Below are positions 9,138 to 18,226 of a DNA stretch of 64,000 nucleotides, one piece after another. Source of the DNA: Calditrichia bacterium. Lineage in GTDB: Bacteria > Calditrichota > Calditrichia > RBG-13-44-9 > J075. Both the position numbers and the translations under genes were made by a program. The stretch covers positions 269,300 to 333,299 of the forward strand of contig JANQRS010000068.1 in NCBI GenBank assembly GCA_028284445.1. The letters run 5' to 3'. Every line of letters begins with the position of its first letter. Within the stretch, counting starts at the first letter, position 1. A model generated the notes under the pieces. The model made no database searches. It had not been told where the DNA came from and saw nothing but the letters and a program-made list of their open reading frames with translations.

Positions 9138-9575
9138 TCAATCCGATTCGCAGTATGCTTTGACGGCATCCATGTCTTTTTCCAGCCCTTCCTGTATCAT
9201 TCCTTTGATCAGCCGATTCATGATTCGTCCGAAAATACCTCGAGAGCTGGCATCCATGACTAACTCTAATTCTGTACAGCTATCCTTTGTGTCGACAGTG
9301 AATAGGGAATCCCAAACCGTGCCGTGACTATCTGCAACCATGCGGATTTTCTCATTGGCGACAAATTCCGTCACTTCCAGCTCTGTTGTTGCCTCTTTTC
9401 CCTTCATGAGACGGGTTTCGCGAAACCGGGTGCCGATACCGGATTGCTGCTCAGTAAGGAATTCAACGTTGAGAATGTGTGGTACTGCTTTTTGAAAGTT
9501 GCGGATATCGGAAATCGTCTCAAATACTTTTTCCAGCGGAGCATGAATCGTTCTTGTGGTGGTAAAGCGAAGCAT
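9138..9575 (-). CDS. SRPBCC-fold protein (polyketide cyclase/START-like)
   Basis: 145 residues matching the SRPBCC (START/Bet v1-like) pattern: an initial strand RFTTTRTIHAPLEKVFETI, then D-IRNFQKAVPHI, a central set of strands, and a long C-terminal helix (MIQEGLEKDMDAVKAYCE). Such proteins enclose a hydrophobic ligand cavity and bind lipids, polyketides or other small molecules. The ligand is unknown. A strong AGGAGG lies upstream of the ATG at 9575. The gene starts 12 nt after the stop of the anti-sigma-like gene, so it is probably the last gene of that operon (11553 to 9138). Confidence 0.8.
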   Translation of the reverse strand: MLRFTTTRTIHAPLEKVFETISDIRNFQKAVPHILNVEFLTEQQSGIGTRFRETRLMKGKEATTELEVTEFVANEKIRMVADSHGTVWDSLFTVDTKDSCTELELVMDASSRGIFGRIMNRLIKGMIQEGLEKDMDAVKAYCESD

Positions 9576-9587
9576 GTTGCCTCCTTT

Positions 9588-10526
9588 TTATGGATTCATA
9601 CGATTTAGGGTCTCAAGAAGCTTTGTTGCTGTTTTTTTGCGGGGAAGCGCTGGTTCCGGCAGCTCCGTGATTTCCTGAAAGATCTTTTTTGCGCTGCTAA
9701 TGTCACCTTTCATTAACAATGCTTTTCCCTTAAACCACAGGGCAGTTTCCTGATAATAGAGGTTGTCGTCGTTTAAACTCAGCGCTTTGTCCAGGGCAAT
9801 CACACCCTGATTGATAAGCTGCTGATTCATGTTTTTAGAGTTGAGCTCGCCGGATTTCTGAACCGCGAGAAGCAGGAAGATCCCCTTGTATAGCCAGGCG
9901 TGATAATTGCGAAAATCCGATTCAAGATGATCGGAAAGATCAAAGACCGCTGTTTCATAGCCTTCCATTGAATCGCTTTCCCGCGCTTTCTTGACAATTG
10001 CCTCGACCGGTGAGGAGGCATTTCCGGAGCGGATATCCTGCCAGAAGCGCTGATTGGTGTCGATATGAGCGATGGAGGCTTCGGATGGCGTAGGATCGCT
10101 GCCCAGGAATAGCCAAAGCATGGTGACGGCACCCAGGACAGCTGCTGCTGCGTAGCGCACGATAACTGCTGTACGATCGCCCTCGGCTGGCGGCGAAGCT
10201 TTTTCCGGTTTTGCAACCTCTTCTTGAGGCTGCGGCGTGCTCGTGACGCCTGTCTCGCCGCCAAGTTCCCGAACAACTGCCAGCAGCGATTCGGGCAAAT
10301 CTTTTTGAGCAAAATCGGCGTCTTCAAAGATACGCTCTATTTCCAGCTCGTATTCTGCTGGATTGTCAAACCGATCATCCTGGAAAAGGGATGTGATTTC
10401 CGAACAGGCGTCACACGCCTTGATATGCGCGGCAATTTGCGCCTGCGTATCAATGGTCATACCTTCTTTGTCGGAAATGAATGCCATCAATTCCCCGGGT
10501 TCCGGGCAGTTTAAAGTCTCATTCAC
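9588..10526 (-). CDS. ZAS-type anti-sigma-factor-like membrane protein with TPR-like C-terminus
   Basis: 312 residues. The N-terminus has a putative zinc-binding anti-sigma (ZAS/zf-HC2) motif, HxxxCxxC (H34, C38, C41), with an additional C7. A Pro/Glu-rich linker follows, then one transmembrane helix (about 126-146, YAAAAVLGAVTMLWLFLG). The remaining periplasmic part (about 150-312) is helical with TPR-like hairpins (for example WFKGKALLMKGDISSAKKIF). ZAS proteins normally hold an ECF sigma factor at the membrane. The gene immediately upstream (10633-11553) is a candidate partner. No clear Shine-Dalgarno site precedes the ATG, which fits translation from an upstream operon mRNA. Confidence 0.7.
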   Translation of the reverse strand: MNETLNCPEPGELMAFISDKEGMTIDTQAQIAAHIKACDACSEITSLFQDDRFDNPAEYELEIERIFEDADFAQKDLPESLLAVVRELGGETGVTSTPQPQEEVAKPEKASPPAEGDRTAVIVRYAAAAVLGAVTMLWLFLGSDPTPSEASIAHIDTNQRFWQDIRSGNASSPVEAIVKKARESDSMEGYETAVFDLSDHLESDFRNYHAWLYKGIFLLLAVQKSGELNSKNMNQQLINQGVIALDKALSLNDDNLYYQETALWFKGKALLMKGDISSAKKIFQEITELPEPALPRKKTATKLLETLNRMNP

Positions 10527-10632
10527 AATACGTTCCTGTCTGAGCCGTCAATTTATTATAAGCATACCACTGTGTCTGGCTGCTGTTGGTCATAAACGCA
10601 CGAATTTTCTACCTGTTGTTTTCGATATGCGT

Positions 10633-11553
10633 CTAGTGATGCAGGTTTTCATTTAATGACTCGATATATGGGGTCAAGATACTGAGCGAATATTGCTTGT
10701 AATCCAGGCATTCGCTGCTATCGTTGCTACCGGAAAGGAGTATCGACCAAAGTTCAATCATGGCATCCCCCTTCAGGTCTGAGAGTTTTTTGCTCTGGGT
10801 CTTGTCTGACTTTCCCGCCAGACTGTATTCCGTTTCAAAAAGCTGCCGTATGGGTGTTTCCAGCTCTGCAAAAATCTGTCGGGTTTTCTTAAGCTGGTAG
10901 ATACTTTTGCGCAGGAGAAAGAGATTCAATTGCCGGAGCCGCAATTTGCGCTGCCGGGCCGCTGGTTTAATGCCCCGTTTTTTGAGATTGGCCGCATAAT
11001 TGTCTTCACTATTTAAAACAGAAAACAGTTCTTCGATGCAGTTCACATTGCGGTTCGACAACACTTGCAGGCGGAAGTAGCGTTCCAGCACTGTTGGTGG
11101 CAGATTGACATGAGAGCGAAAAATGGATATCAGTGCAAATGATGTCCGCCGTTCAAGAAATGCCCGTAGTGCCTTTAGGTTGTTAAACTGTCGCGCCTCG
11201 TTTGTGATAAGCTGACGCAAAAACACCTCATTCACGAGGTCATCCCGTGAGTATCCACTGCTCTCCAATTTATGAACAATGCTGCGGCTTGCCCGGTGAT
11301 ATTGGAATATCTGCAATATCAAGTCACGGACCGGACTGTAGGCAAATTCCCAGGAGCGCTCACGTTCGTACTGGATGTCGCTCTGGTATGCCCTCCGAAT
11401 AACTTCCAGAAAGGCGCCACTGTATTTCTCGGTGAGGAAGCCGCTGCGCAGCTCATCGAGAGAGGCGGTGGCAAAAATGGGCTGACTGCAACTGCTGTTG
11501 CTGCATAACAGCAGTTTCGGATCTGTTGTGTGACTACAATGTGGGCACTTCAT
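10633..11553 (-). CDS. Zinc-ribbon protein with sigma-70 region-2-like segment (putative divergent sigma factor)
   Basis: 306 residues. It begins with a zinc ribbon (CPHC ... CSNSSC, residues 3-22). Residues about 60-150 look like sigma-70 region 2: IQYERERSWEFAYSPVRDLI, then RDDLVNEVFLRQLI, then LKALRAFLERRTSFALISIF. The DLVNEVFLR stretch is close to the usual ECF 'DLVQEVFLR'. Residues 190-300 are basic and helical, but no convincing region-4 helix-turn-helix was seen. The neighbour downstream carries a ZAS anti-sigma motif, which supports a sigma/anti-sigma pair. GAGGG lies 8 nt upstream of the ATG. It could instead be another nucleic-acid-binding protein; sigma function is inference. Confidence 0.5.
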   Translation of the reverse strand: MKCPHCSHTTDPKLLLCSNSSCSQPIFATASLDELRSGFLTEKYSGAFLEVIRRAYQSDIQYERERSWEFAYSPVRDLILQIFQYHRASRSIVHKLESSGYSRDDLVNEVFLRQLITNEARQFNNLKALRAFLERRTSFALISIFRSHVNLPPTVLERYFRLQVLSNRNVNCIEELFSVLNSEDNYAANLKKRGIKPAARQRKLRLRQLNLFLLRKSIYQLKKTRQIFAELETPIRQLFETEYSLAGKSDKTQSKKLSDLKGDAMIELWSILLSGSNDSSECLDYKQYSLSILTPYIESLNENLHH

Positions 11554-11690
11554 TGTGCAACCCTCACAGCGACTGATGACTCCATTTTGAAAGCGGCGTT
11601 AATAGAAGCAAACCTACTAAAAATCGAGCTGTTTTTCAAAAGAAAAAGGAGGGTTTGTGAAGACCAGGAGGATTTGACAATGATAATACT

Positions 11691-13478
11691 CTAGCGCAAT
11701 TCCTTCCATAACGGCCAAAGATCCTGCATCGGTTGGATTGGGCGGCGGCATAAGTAAATAGGCAGCTCATTCTCGTATGAAATCGCGTAGGGGTGTTTGA
11801 AAACAGCTTGTCGGCGAATTCGACCGAAGTGCTGCTTGAGCATATCGAGGGGGACGCCGATGGTGATAGTGACCTCACCGGGTTTGTCGCCGGGACCCCA
11901 GCGATAATAGCTGCCGTGGTAGCTAATGGGGTCTGGCAGGGTGTCTCGCCCGAAGAAATCCAGTGCCGCTGCCTCGCCGTAATTTCCTGCCAGGATGACG
12001 CATTTTGTCCGATCTTCTGCGCTCAGAGAGTCATACACAGCTTCGATTGCTGCGACCTGTTCCGGCCAGCCATGCATATCGGCGAAGTCCGGCGGGATTT
12101 TCTCCAATTGCCCAAATTCATTTTCCAGTGGCTGATCCAGATGCGCATACTCAGTGGCAAGTGACGATATCAACTCGAGATTCTCTGCTTGAAGGATTGG
12201 AAGGCCATAGGGCGAAAGCAGTACGCCTGCCTGGATTACCAGCATCAATAAGAGTGGCTTCAACCAATGCAATGCTCGCGATCGGATAAACCTTTCCAGG
12301 TGGATGGCGCCCGCAGCGAATAATACCGGATACAATGGCGTCAGGTAGTAGGGCTTGCTGTTGATTAGCAGGAAAGCAAAGAGAACGGTTGCAATGAACC
12401 AAACCAGAATGCGATACGGTTTTGCAGCTTTTTTTCGCGCCAAATACCAGATGCCGGTCAACCACACCGGTAAGGTAACCGGGTGCAGGATAGCGATCTG
12501 ACTTATCAGAATGTCGAGGCGCGACAGGCGATGTAAATCGACGGCATTTTGGCGGCTAAAATGTTCAATCGCCGGCCAGGCGTTCTCGTACTGCCAGAGG
12601 AAATTCGGCAGGACAATCACAAAGGCAATCAGCGCTGCCAGCCAGGGCCAGGGGGTCAGATACAGGAAGTTGCGATTTGGGGTCATGAGCAACCCCACAA
12701 ATACGCCCAGTCCCCAGAAAAGCATGGTGTATTTGTTTAGTAAGCCCAGGCCTGCCACGACGCCGATAAAAAGCCAAAAATACCAGCTTTTCGGCTCCTT
12801 CACGGCGCGAATTAGCAGCCAGGTGCCAAGACACCAATAGAATTGATCAAATACAATGGGATCGAAAAAGGTGTGTGTGCGAAGAAAAACGGGGCCGACC
12901 AGTACGCAGCAGGCGGAAAAGGTTTCCGCGAAGCGTCCGCCCTGGCCCAGCTCGCGGGCAATGAGCCCGGTTAGAATTAGCACTGCAGCTCCCAGCAATG
13001 CCGGGAGCAGTCGAATAGCGAATAAGCTCTCGCCAAGATATGTGCGGACTTGTGTGCCAATCCAGGCGATCGCCGGAGGAATTTCTTCGTACCCCCAGGC
13101 GGGATGTTCTCCCATTGCCAGGAAGAATAGCTCATCGCGATGAAAACCGTAATTGCTATTAGTAAGGAAGTGAATTGACAGTTTGATCAAGGCCAATATC
13201 AATAGCATGCCGTTCGGGCTAAACAAGGTGCTGCTCCCGACGAGTTGGCGAAAACGATTCAATGAGCTCAGATCAAGGCGATCGCGAAAGCGAGCCCACA
13301 AATTGTGGAGTTGATCGGGAATGGCTGTGCCTAAGTCAACGAGTCGGGCCAAAGTATTGTTTTCCGCAGGTAGCTGTTGCTGCAAACGCCTGAAGATCTC
13401 TGTCAATTTAGTCGATAATTGTTGCAGAATACGTGTAAGAAATGAGTGCCGGTCAGGTCCCGGGTTCAGGAAGTTCAT
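11691..13478 (-). CDS. GT39-family membrane glycosyltransferase (ArnT/PMT-like)
   Basis: 595 residues. After a roughly 90-residue cytoplasmic-looking basic extension, the first transmembrane helix (LILALIKLSIHFL) leads into the luminal loop NSNYGFHRDELFFLAMGEHP. The Asp-Glu of this loop (about 115) is the catalytic-acid motif of GT-C family 39 enzymes. About ten further hydrophobic helices follow, with inter-helix loops typical of the family (LLNKYTMLFWGLG, VLPNFLWQYENAWPA). A soluble C-terminal domain covers residues about 440-595. Such enzymes move a sugar from a polyprenyl-phosphate donor onto lipid or protein outside the membrane. The acceptor here is unknown. The N-terminal extension is longer than usual; internal starts are possible. 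Confidence 0.85.
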   Translation of the reverse strand: MNFLNPGPDRHSFLTRILQQLSTKLTEIFRRLQQQLPAENNTLARLVDLGTAIPDQLHNLWARFRDRLDLSSLNRFRQLVGSSTLFSPNGMLLILALIKLSIHFLTNSNYGFHRDELFFLAMGEHPAWGYEEIPPAIAWIGTQVRTYLGESLFAIRLLPALLGAAVLILTGLIARELGQGGRFAETFSACCVLVGPVFLRTHTFFDPIVFDQFYWCLGTWLLIRAVKEPKSWYFWLFIGVVAGLGLLNKYTMLFWGLGVFVGLLMTPNRNFLYLTPWPWLAALIAFVIVLPNFLWQYENAWPAIEHFSRQNAVDLHRLSRLDILISQIAILHPVTLPVWLTGIWYLARKKAAKPYRILVWFIATVLFAFLLINSKPYYLTPLYPVLFAAGAIHLERFIRSRALHWLKPLLLMLVIQAGVLLSPYGLPILQAENLELISSLATEYAHLDQPLENEFGQLEKIPPDFADMHGWPEQVAAIEAVYDSLSAEDRTKCVILAGNYGEAAALDFFGRDTLPDPISYHGSYYRWGPGDKPGEVTITIGVPLDMLKQHFGRIRRQAVFKHPYAISYENELPIYLCRRPIQPMQDLWPLWKELR

Positions 13479-13710
13479 AAGCTGCGAGGTGTATCGGCAC
13501 CGTTACTGTTCTTCTTCAAACAAATAGACGGCAATATAGCGCCAAAGTTAGCGATAACTGTTTTCCATGTCAATTTTAACCTGAATGGATTCCGAACGAG
13601 TTATTTTATTTGATGCTTCTCTTGCATTGGCGGCGCTTGCTATATTGATCGGGCATAGAGCGGTTACTATATGTTCTTATAGTGGTATTGCGAGCTTCAT
13701 GGTACCACTT

Positions 13711-13750
13711 TCCCCCCTCCATCTCCCCCCGGGGGGAGATGGAGGGGGGA
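13711..13750. repeat. Dispersed palindrome, class A (perfect, 20-bp arms)
   Basis: A perfect 40-nt palindrome with variable heptamer TCCATCT in the left arm and its exact complement in the right arm. It lies in the 366-bp gap (13479-13844) between the divergent GT39 and aminotransferase genes, upstream of both, so it cannot be a terminator of either. Just before it is a short inverted repeat (AGTGGTA at 13681 and TACCACT at 13703). No gene is visible in the gap. Confidence 0.9.
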
Positions 13751-13844
13751 CAAAAACCACGATTACTAGACGCAAGTTGTAACCGGTGTCGTAAGCAATT
13801 CTGATTCTACTGTCTATTATTCACATAAAATATCGGAGATACCA

Positions 13845-14876
13845 ATGACTAAAAGCAGGGATTTTAGTGACTTAACGTTTTCTCTTTATAAAGATGCCGG
13901 TGATATGAAAATGTATGAAAGCGACTATCGGAATGGTCAATGGGATGATGGTCGGATCGTACCTTTTCATAACATTGAGCTGTCACCTGCTGCCAATATC
14001 CTGAATTATGGACAGGGTATTTTCGAAGGAATGAAAGCATATCGTACGGTCAAGGACAAGATCGTCATGTTTCGTCCTGAAGAGAATGGGAAGCGCTTTC
14101 TACGAAGTCTGGACCAAATTGCTTTGCCGCCAATGACGCTTGAGAAATTCAAGGCAGCGGTGTATGATACCGTCAAAGCCAACCATGAATTTGTACCGCC
14201 TTCAACCGATGGTCGGCACAGCATGTATTTGCGCCCGCTTTGTATTGCGACCGAAGCGATGCTGGGTGTGAAGGCGGCCAAAGAATGTCTATTCCTGGTA
14301 TATGCCAGTCCGGTAGGGCCCTATTATCCCGGTATTGGCGTGGTTCGACTGCTTGTAACGCCAACCCACCGTGCGGCTGCGCGCGGGTCAGGCGACGCTA
14401 AAGCAGTGTCCAACTATCCGGTAACCATGCGTCCGCGTGAAGAGGCAGTAAAGGCCGGATTTGATGGTGCGTTATTCCTCGATACCAAGCATGATCGCTA
14501 CATAGAAGAGGCCGGCGCTGCCAATTTCTTCGCCTTGATGGATGATGATACGCTGGTAACCCCAAGGCTGGGCTCTATTTTACCCGGTATTACCCGGGCC
14601 TCCCTCTTGCATCTGGCGGCAGATAAATTTGGAATGAAGGTGAAGGAAGTTGATCTGGATATCGACGATTTTTGCAAACATGCCAAGGAGTGTTTCCTTA
14701 CCGGAACCGGCGCGACAATTACCTCCGTTAGCGAGGTGAGCTGGAAAGGCACTATTTATAATGTCAATAAAAACGATTTCCAACTCGCGCATAAGCTATA
14801 CAATAGCCTGATCGGTATTCAGCTTCAACAAGAAGAAGATCCCTATGGCTGGATTACGGAAATTATGTCTGTATAG
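13845..14876 (+). CDS. ilvE: Branched-chain amino acid aminotransferase
   Basis: 343 residues, a fold-type IV PLP enzyme that interconverts Leu/Ile/Val and their 2-oxo acids with 2-oxoglutarate/glutamate. Conserved blocks are HNIELSPAANILNYGQGIFEG (start of the active-site region), MYLRPLCIATEAMLGV, and the Schiff-base Lys in GSGDAKAVSNYP (K186). Also present are the YIEEAGAANFFALMDD block and GSILPGITRASLLHLA, with LTGTGATITSV late. The length and these motifs match the longer (type II/eukaryote-like) BCAT subgroup. A GGAGAT motif lies 7 nt before the ATG. The gene stands alone and is divergent from the GT39 gene. Confidence 0.93.
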   Translation: MTKSRDFSDLTFSLYKDAGDMKMYESDYRNGQWDDGRIVPFHNIELSPAANILNYGQGIFEGMKAYRTVKDKIVMFRPEENGKRFLRSLDQIALPPMTLEKFKAAVYDTVKANHEFVPPSTDGRHSMYLRPLCIATEAMLGVKAAKECLFLVYASPVGPYYPGIGVVRLLVTPTHRAAARGSGDAKAVSNYPVTMRPREEAVKAGFDGALFLDTKHDRYIEEAGAANFFALMDDDTLVTPRLGSILPGITRASLLHLAADKFGMKVKEVDLDIDDFCKHAKECFLTGTGATITSVSEVSWKGTIYNVNKNDFQLAHKLYNSLIGIQLQQEEDPYGWITEIMSV

Positions 14877-14911
14877 GTGTTGGGGGTTATTCGAAGTTTG
14901 CTTAAGTAGCG

Positions 14912-14952
14912 GTCCGCCCTCTATCTTTCCTGCGAGGAGAGACAGGGCGGAC
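14912..14952. repeat. Palindrome related to the dispersed family
   Basis: Inverted repeat with perfect 9-bp outer arms GTCCGCCCT / AGGGCGGAC, partly paired inner bases and a short TGCG loop. It lies between the convergent ilvE and metalloprotease genes. It is less regular than the C6/G6 copies and is followed by ATTTTGGTT, so it may also act as a terminator. Confidence 0.75.
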
Positions 14953-14986
14953 ATTTTGGTTGTTGTAGCCGGGCCCGTTACGGTCA

Positions 14987-17305
14987 TTACCGCGCCAGCA
15001 TCATTTTTCGCGTTATTTCCCCTTCATCCACTTCCAACTGGTACAAATAAACGCCTGAAGCAACCGGCTGACCGTAATCATTCCTTCCGTCCCAGCTTAC
15101 TTCATGATGTCCAGCCCCCCTCAAGTCATTCACAAGGGTTGCAATTTTTTGTCCAAGAATATTGTAGACGATCAATTTTGCCAACCCGGCTACCGGCATG
15201 GTGAAGCGGATCGTTGTTATTGGGTTAAAGGGGTTTGGATAATTTTGACTAAGGCCATACTGCCTGATAGGAGCGGTGTTTTTATCTTCGACGGAAGTAG
15301 TTAGCTGCCGGCTATGCACCGCCACGCCCTCTGAAGCAGCAGACGTCTTACCTGAGTTGTCTATTGCAACGACATAGTAATGCAGCCAAAGCGGTTCCAT
15401 ATTTGGACCGGATTCATCATCTGTCCATGATAGCTGGGCGGCATTCTTGTTGTGGGCGTCAATCGTCGCCAAAAGCTGGTAGGAGCCAGGGTTATCGCTG
15501 TCCTCGGTTTCTCCCCGATAAATCTCATATTGCCCGCCATTAACGACGTCAGGTTCGGTATTGGCCTCCCAGGTAAGTGTCACCTGACAGGTGCTGCAGG
15601 GTTTTGAAATGGATAGGCCCATTGGCCTGGAAGGCGACAAATCTTCGGGGTCATTCAGCCGTACGGCAATGGTATAGGTTTCATTGGCGCTGTTGAAGGC
15701 TTTTACTTCAATACCGATATTGGTTTCAAGAAAGGTGTTGTTGTGCCAACGATGGCTGCCCGGATTTGACCAGGGCGTGATAACATCACCGACGTCGAAC
15801 ACATCAAGGCTGTCGCCTGAATCGTCACCTGCTGACAATTGCCCGCCCTGGCTATAGGTCGAGATATAAGGACCTCCGCCAAAGGGGTTTGTTGAATTTG
15901 GATTCCACATTGCCAGCCAGAATCCGCGATAGCCGTCAATGTAAATTCGCTCGGTTTCGGAATACCCGGTAAAGCTGTCCGGGGTGCCTTTGTCTATGAA
16001 ATCTTCTGTTTGGCTGGAACCATTCGGTGAATGATGCAGCATGTTCCAGACATAACGTCCGTCTGCATCGAGCTTTTGCACCCGGGCACTTGGCACGTCG
16101 GCGAATTCCCGGATAATTTGATACACCAGTAAGCCCGGTTTGAGCAACCCCTGGATCCCGCCTCCGCTGACGGCGAAATGCGGTTCAAACTCGCTGAGCC
16201 AACGGCGGTTTTCGATTAAGAAATACTGAGGCGTGTCAGGGATATTAATCCGGTATAACCGTGGCTTGGAATGATCTGTGGTTGTGGCCAGGTCCCAGAG
16301 CTCATAATTGTCGCCATCGGCCCATATGGTGGTTGCTTCCAGCCAATTCAGGCGCCATTTTTCGTAGCCGCTGTAAAGGGAATACCAGCCACCGGCATAT
16401 GTCTTCAGACTGGAGTTGCTACGAACATTGGTAGTAATATGATCATCCCAAATGGCGAAGTGACCACTTCCAAAAAAATAATGAGTCATCTCATGTGCCA
16501 CATGGTTGACGATGACGCCTTTCCCATATGGTGCTAGTGATGGATTAACTGCCCAATCCAGGTGACGGCGAAACATCCCGATCCCGGAGCCGGGGAATCC
16601 ACCGACCAGAGCAACGCCATCCCGAACGTGGGTGTCAGTATCCAGCAATGCATGTGCCCAGTGAAAATTGGCCTGCCCGGCAGCATTGCCCGATTCCTGA
16701 ATATCGCGAGTTAAAAACCAGATCATGTCGACATCGTCATCCGGCCCCGGTTGAATATCGTATTCATCAACCCGATTCCAATTGTCATACAGGCTGAAGT
16801 CGACATTGTATGGTGCAGCGTCAAGCTTGTCAAAAACTTCCATCTGCAGTGCTGCTCGGGCGACTTCCGGTTGGAATGGCGGTCCGGCAGCCAATTGCCG
16901 GTAGTACATCTCATTGTGGTCTGTGGTTAGATAGTAAACATCACCAATAACATGAAAATTGCCATAAGAATTTTGGTAAAAGTAGTCACTGGCTAGTCCC
17001 GGGGAATAGCTTCCTGTCGAGCTGAATTGGTTATCAACAAAGTTTTCAGCCCAGGGCGGCAACGTGTTGGGATCGGGCCAATTGTCAGAGGTTTGATGGT
17101 CATCTGCGAAGCGAACGAAAATGACAAGCACGCGCAATGTTCCTGTAGCGCTGATAAATTTGCCGCCGAATTGCGGGGTTGAGTGCTTGCTTTCTTCAAT
17201 TGCTTCATCGGTCATTCCGCAGTGAATTGATGCGTCTTGTGCAAGTAGCTTTTGCGGCAGGAACAAGACAACAGCTGTACATAGCAGTAGAATAAGGTAT
17301 CGCAT
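14987..17305 (-). CDS. Secreted M6-like zinc metalloprotease with FN3 and sorting domain
   Basis: 772 residues. The start is placed at the ATG at 17305 because a clear GGGAGG site precedes it and a signal peptide follows (MRYLILLLCTAVVLFLPQKLLAQ). The segment LRVLVIFVRFADDHQ and the zinc-binding motif HEMTH (in VNHVAHEMTHYFFGSGH, about 266) fit the M6/immune inhibitor A-like group. A fibronectin type III domain follows (about 575-680, with LSISKPCSTCQVTLTWEANT). The last 90 residues are a sorting domain (NYPNPFNP, ending RKMMLAR). This predicts an extracellular peptidase; its substrate is unknown. The gene converges on ilvE. Confidence 0.88.
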   Translation of the reverse strand: MRYLILLLCTAVVLFLPQKLLAQDASIHCGMTDEAIEESKHSTPQFGGKFISATGTLRVLVIFVRFADDHQTSDNWPDPNTLPPWAENFVDNQFSSTGSYSPGLASDYFYQNSYGNFHVIGDVYYLTTDHNEMYYRQLAAGPPFQPEVARAALQMEVFDKLDAAPYNVDFSLYDNWNRVDEYDIQPGPDDDVDMIWFLTRDIQESGNAAGQANFHWAHALLDTDTHVRDGVALVGGFPGSGIGMFRRHLDWAVNPSLAPYGKGVIVNHVAHEMTHYFFGSGHFAIWDDHITTNVRSNSSLKTYAGGWYSLYSGYEKWRLNWLEATTIWADGDNYELWDLATTTDHSKPRLYRINIPDTPQYFLIENRRWLSEFEPHFAVSGGGIQGLLKPGLLVYQIIREFADVPSARVQKLDADGRYVWNMLHHSPNGSSQTEDFIDKGTPDSFTGYSETERIYIDGYRGFWLAMWNPNSTNPFGGGPYISTYSQGGQLSAGDDSGDSLDVFDVGDVITPWSNPGSHRWHNNTFLETNIGIEVKAFNSANETYTIAVRLNDPEDLSPSRPMGLSISKPCSTCQVTLTWEANTEPDVVNGGQYEIYRGETEDSDNPGSYQLLATIDAHNKNAAQLSWTDDESGPNMEPLWLHYYVVAIDNSGKTSAASEGVAVHSRQLTTSVEDKNTAPIRQYGLSQNYPNPFNPITTIRFTMPVAGLAKLIVYNILGQKIATLVNDLRGAGHHEVSWDGRNDYGQPVASGVYLYQLEVDEGEITRKMMLAR

Positions 17306-18226
17306 TATTTCCCTCCCAAGAAAAATGCAATGATCGTTTATATAGAGACACAATCCTGAAAAATGTCTTATATACAGCCGGGTAGATGCAACGAATCGTT
17401 ACGGCTGCGTAAATGGCATCCTCATAGCTGAAGGCGATAGGGATACGTTCGGACCTTCCGGGGCTACGATACGCCCATGTATTTTTCCCGTCCCAGGAAT
17501 TGGGCATAGTAGAATGGCGCAAGACCTGGGTTGGTCCGCAAAAAGCCAGGCACACATTTCGACGAAAATTAGAGGAGAGGCACAGCGAGCGGGAATTCCG
17601 CTCAATTCCGTGGAAAACTCACTATCAAAGCTGAATGATCAAGTTGTCAACAAGCCCTGATATCTTATTCATTTTACGGTATAATCATAACTTTGTTCGC
17701 TTTTTTTGAATTTGATGCGATATTTTTTTGTCTTCATAATTATACATATGAGCACTTACCTTGCCGGTCATCCTGATTCGGCGTTGTCTGCCGGCGTACG
17801 CGAATTTTCTTTCACATATTCCTCCAATATTTATGATTTTCCTTCATTATGCCATGGAGTGAAATTACAGTCTAAGTACAAATTTTTGTTTGACTTTGCT
17901 GTTTTGCGTACAAAACAGGTGGGGATACGTACACCAGTGCGTCATTTTGATGTACAATTCTTGGAACAAATCAATAAAAAACTTGTATAGTAGTGTTGAG
18001 ACGATTATATATACAACTAGTACAAAAACTTGTTCCTGATCACTTTACCGCATTTTTTTGATCGGCAGATTTAGGAAAATTGCCATCGGTTTATAACCGG
18101 GGACATGGTTCAGGAAAATACGAATTTTTATTCGTTTTTCTGAATTTAAATACATGACGGTCGTCTTGGCTGCGAGCAGGCGGCATGTCGAACAGATTTC
18201 TTATTTTGTCAATGGAGGTTGCTGTG
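17306..18226. other. Gene-poor 0.9-kb gap, AT-rich on the right
   Basis: No convincing gene was found. The left part (17400-17620) is more GC-rich than the right and has overlapping minus-strand reading frames with no start signals; it could be a gene remnant. The right part (17640-18180) is AT-rich and probably regulatory, and includes a nested inverted repeat (17963-18036). Confidence 0.5.
17963..18036. repeat. Nested symmetrical inverted repeat
   Basis: Outer arms GGAACAA (17963-17969) and TTGTTCC (18030-18036); inner arms TTGTATA (17983-17989) and TATACAA (18010-18016). The outer-inner spacing is 13 nt on both sides, so the whole 74 nt is symmetrical. It lies upstream of the barrel gene at 18227. 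It may be an operator or an RNA fold; function unknown. Confidence 0.55.

Noticed and set aside
14845..15204. 119-codon plus-strand frame over the ilvE/metalloprotease junction
   Set aside because: It covers a palindrome and the antisense of the sorting domain; no family or start signal.
17706..17990. 94-codon plus-strand frame with a hydrophobic start
   Set aside because: It begins at TTG or a weak ATG without a ribosome-binding site, is AT-rich like the surrounding gap, has no recognisable motif, and overlaps the nested inverted repeat.
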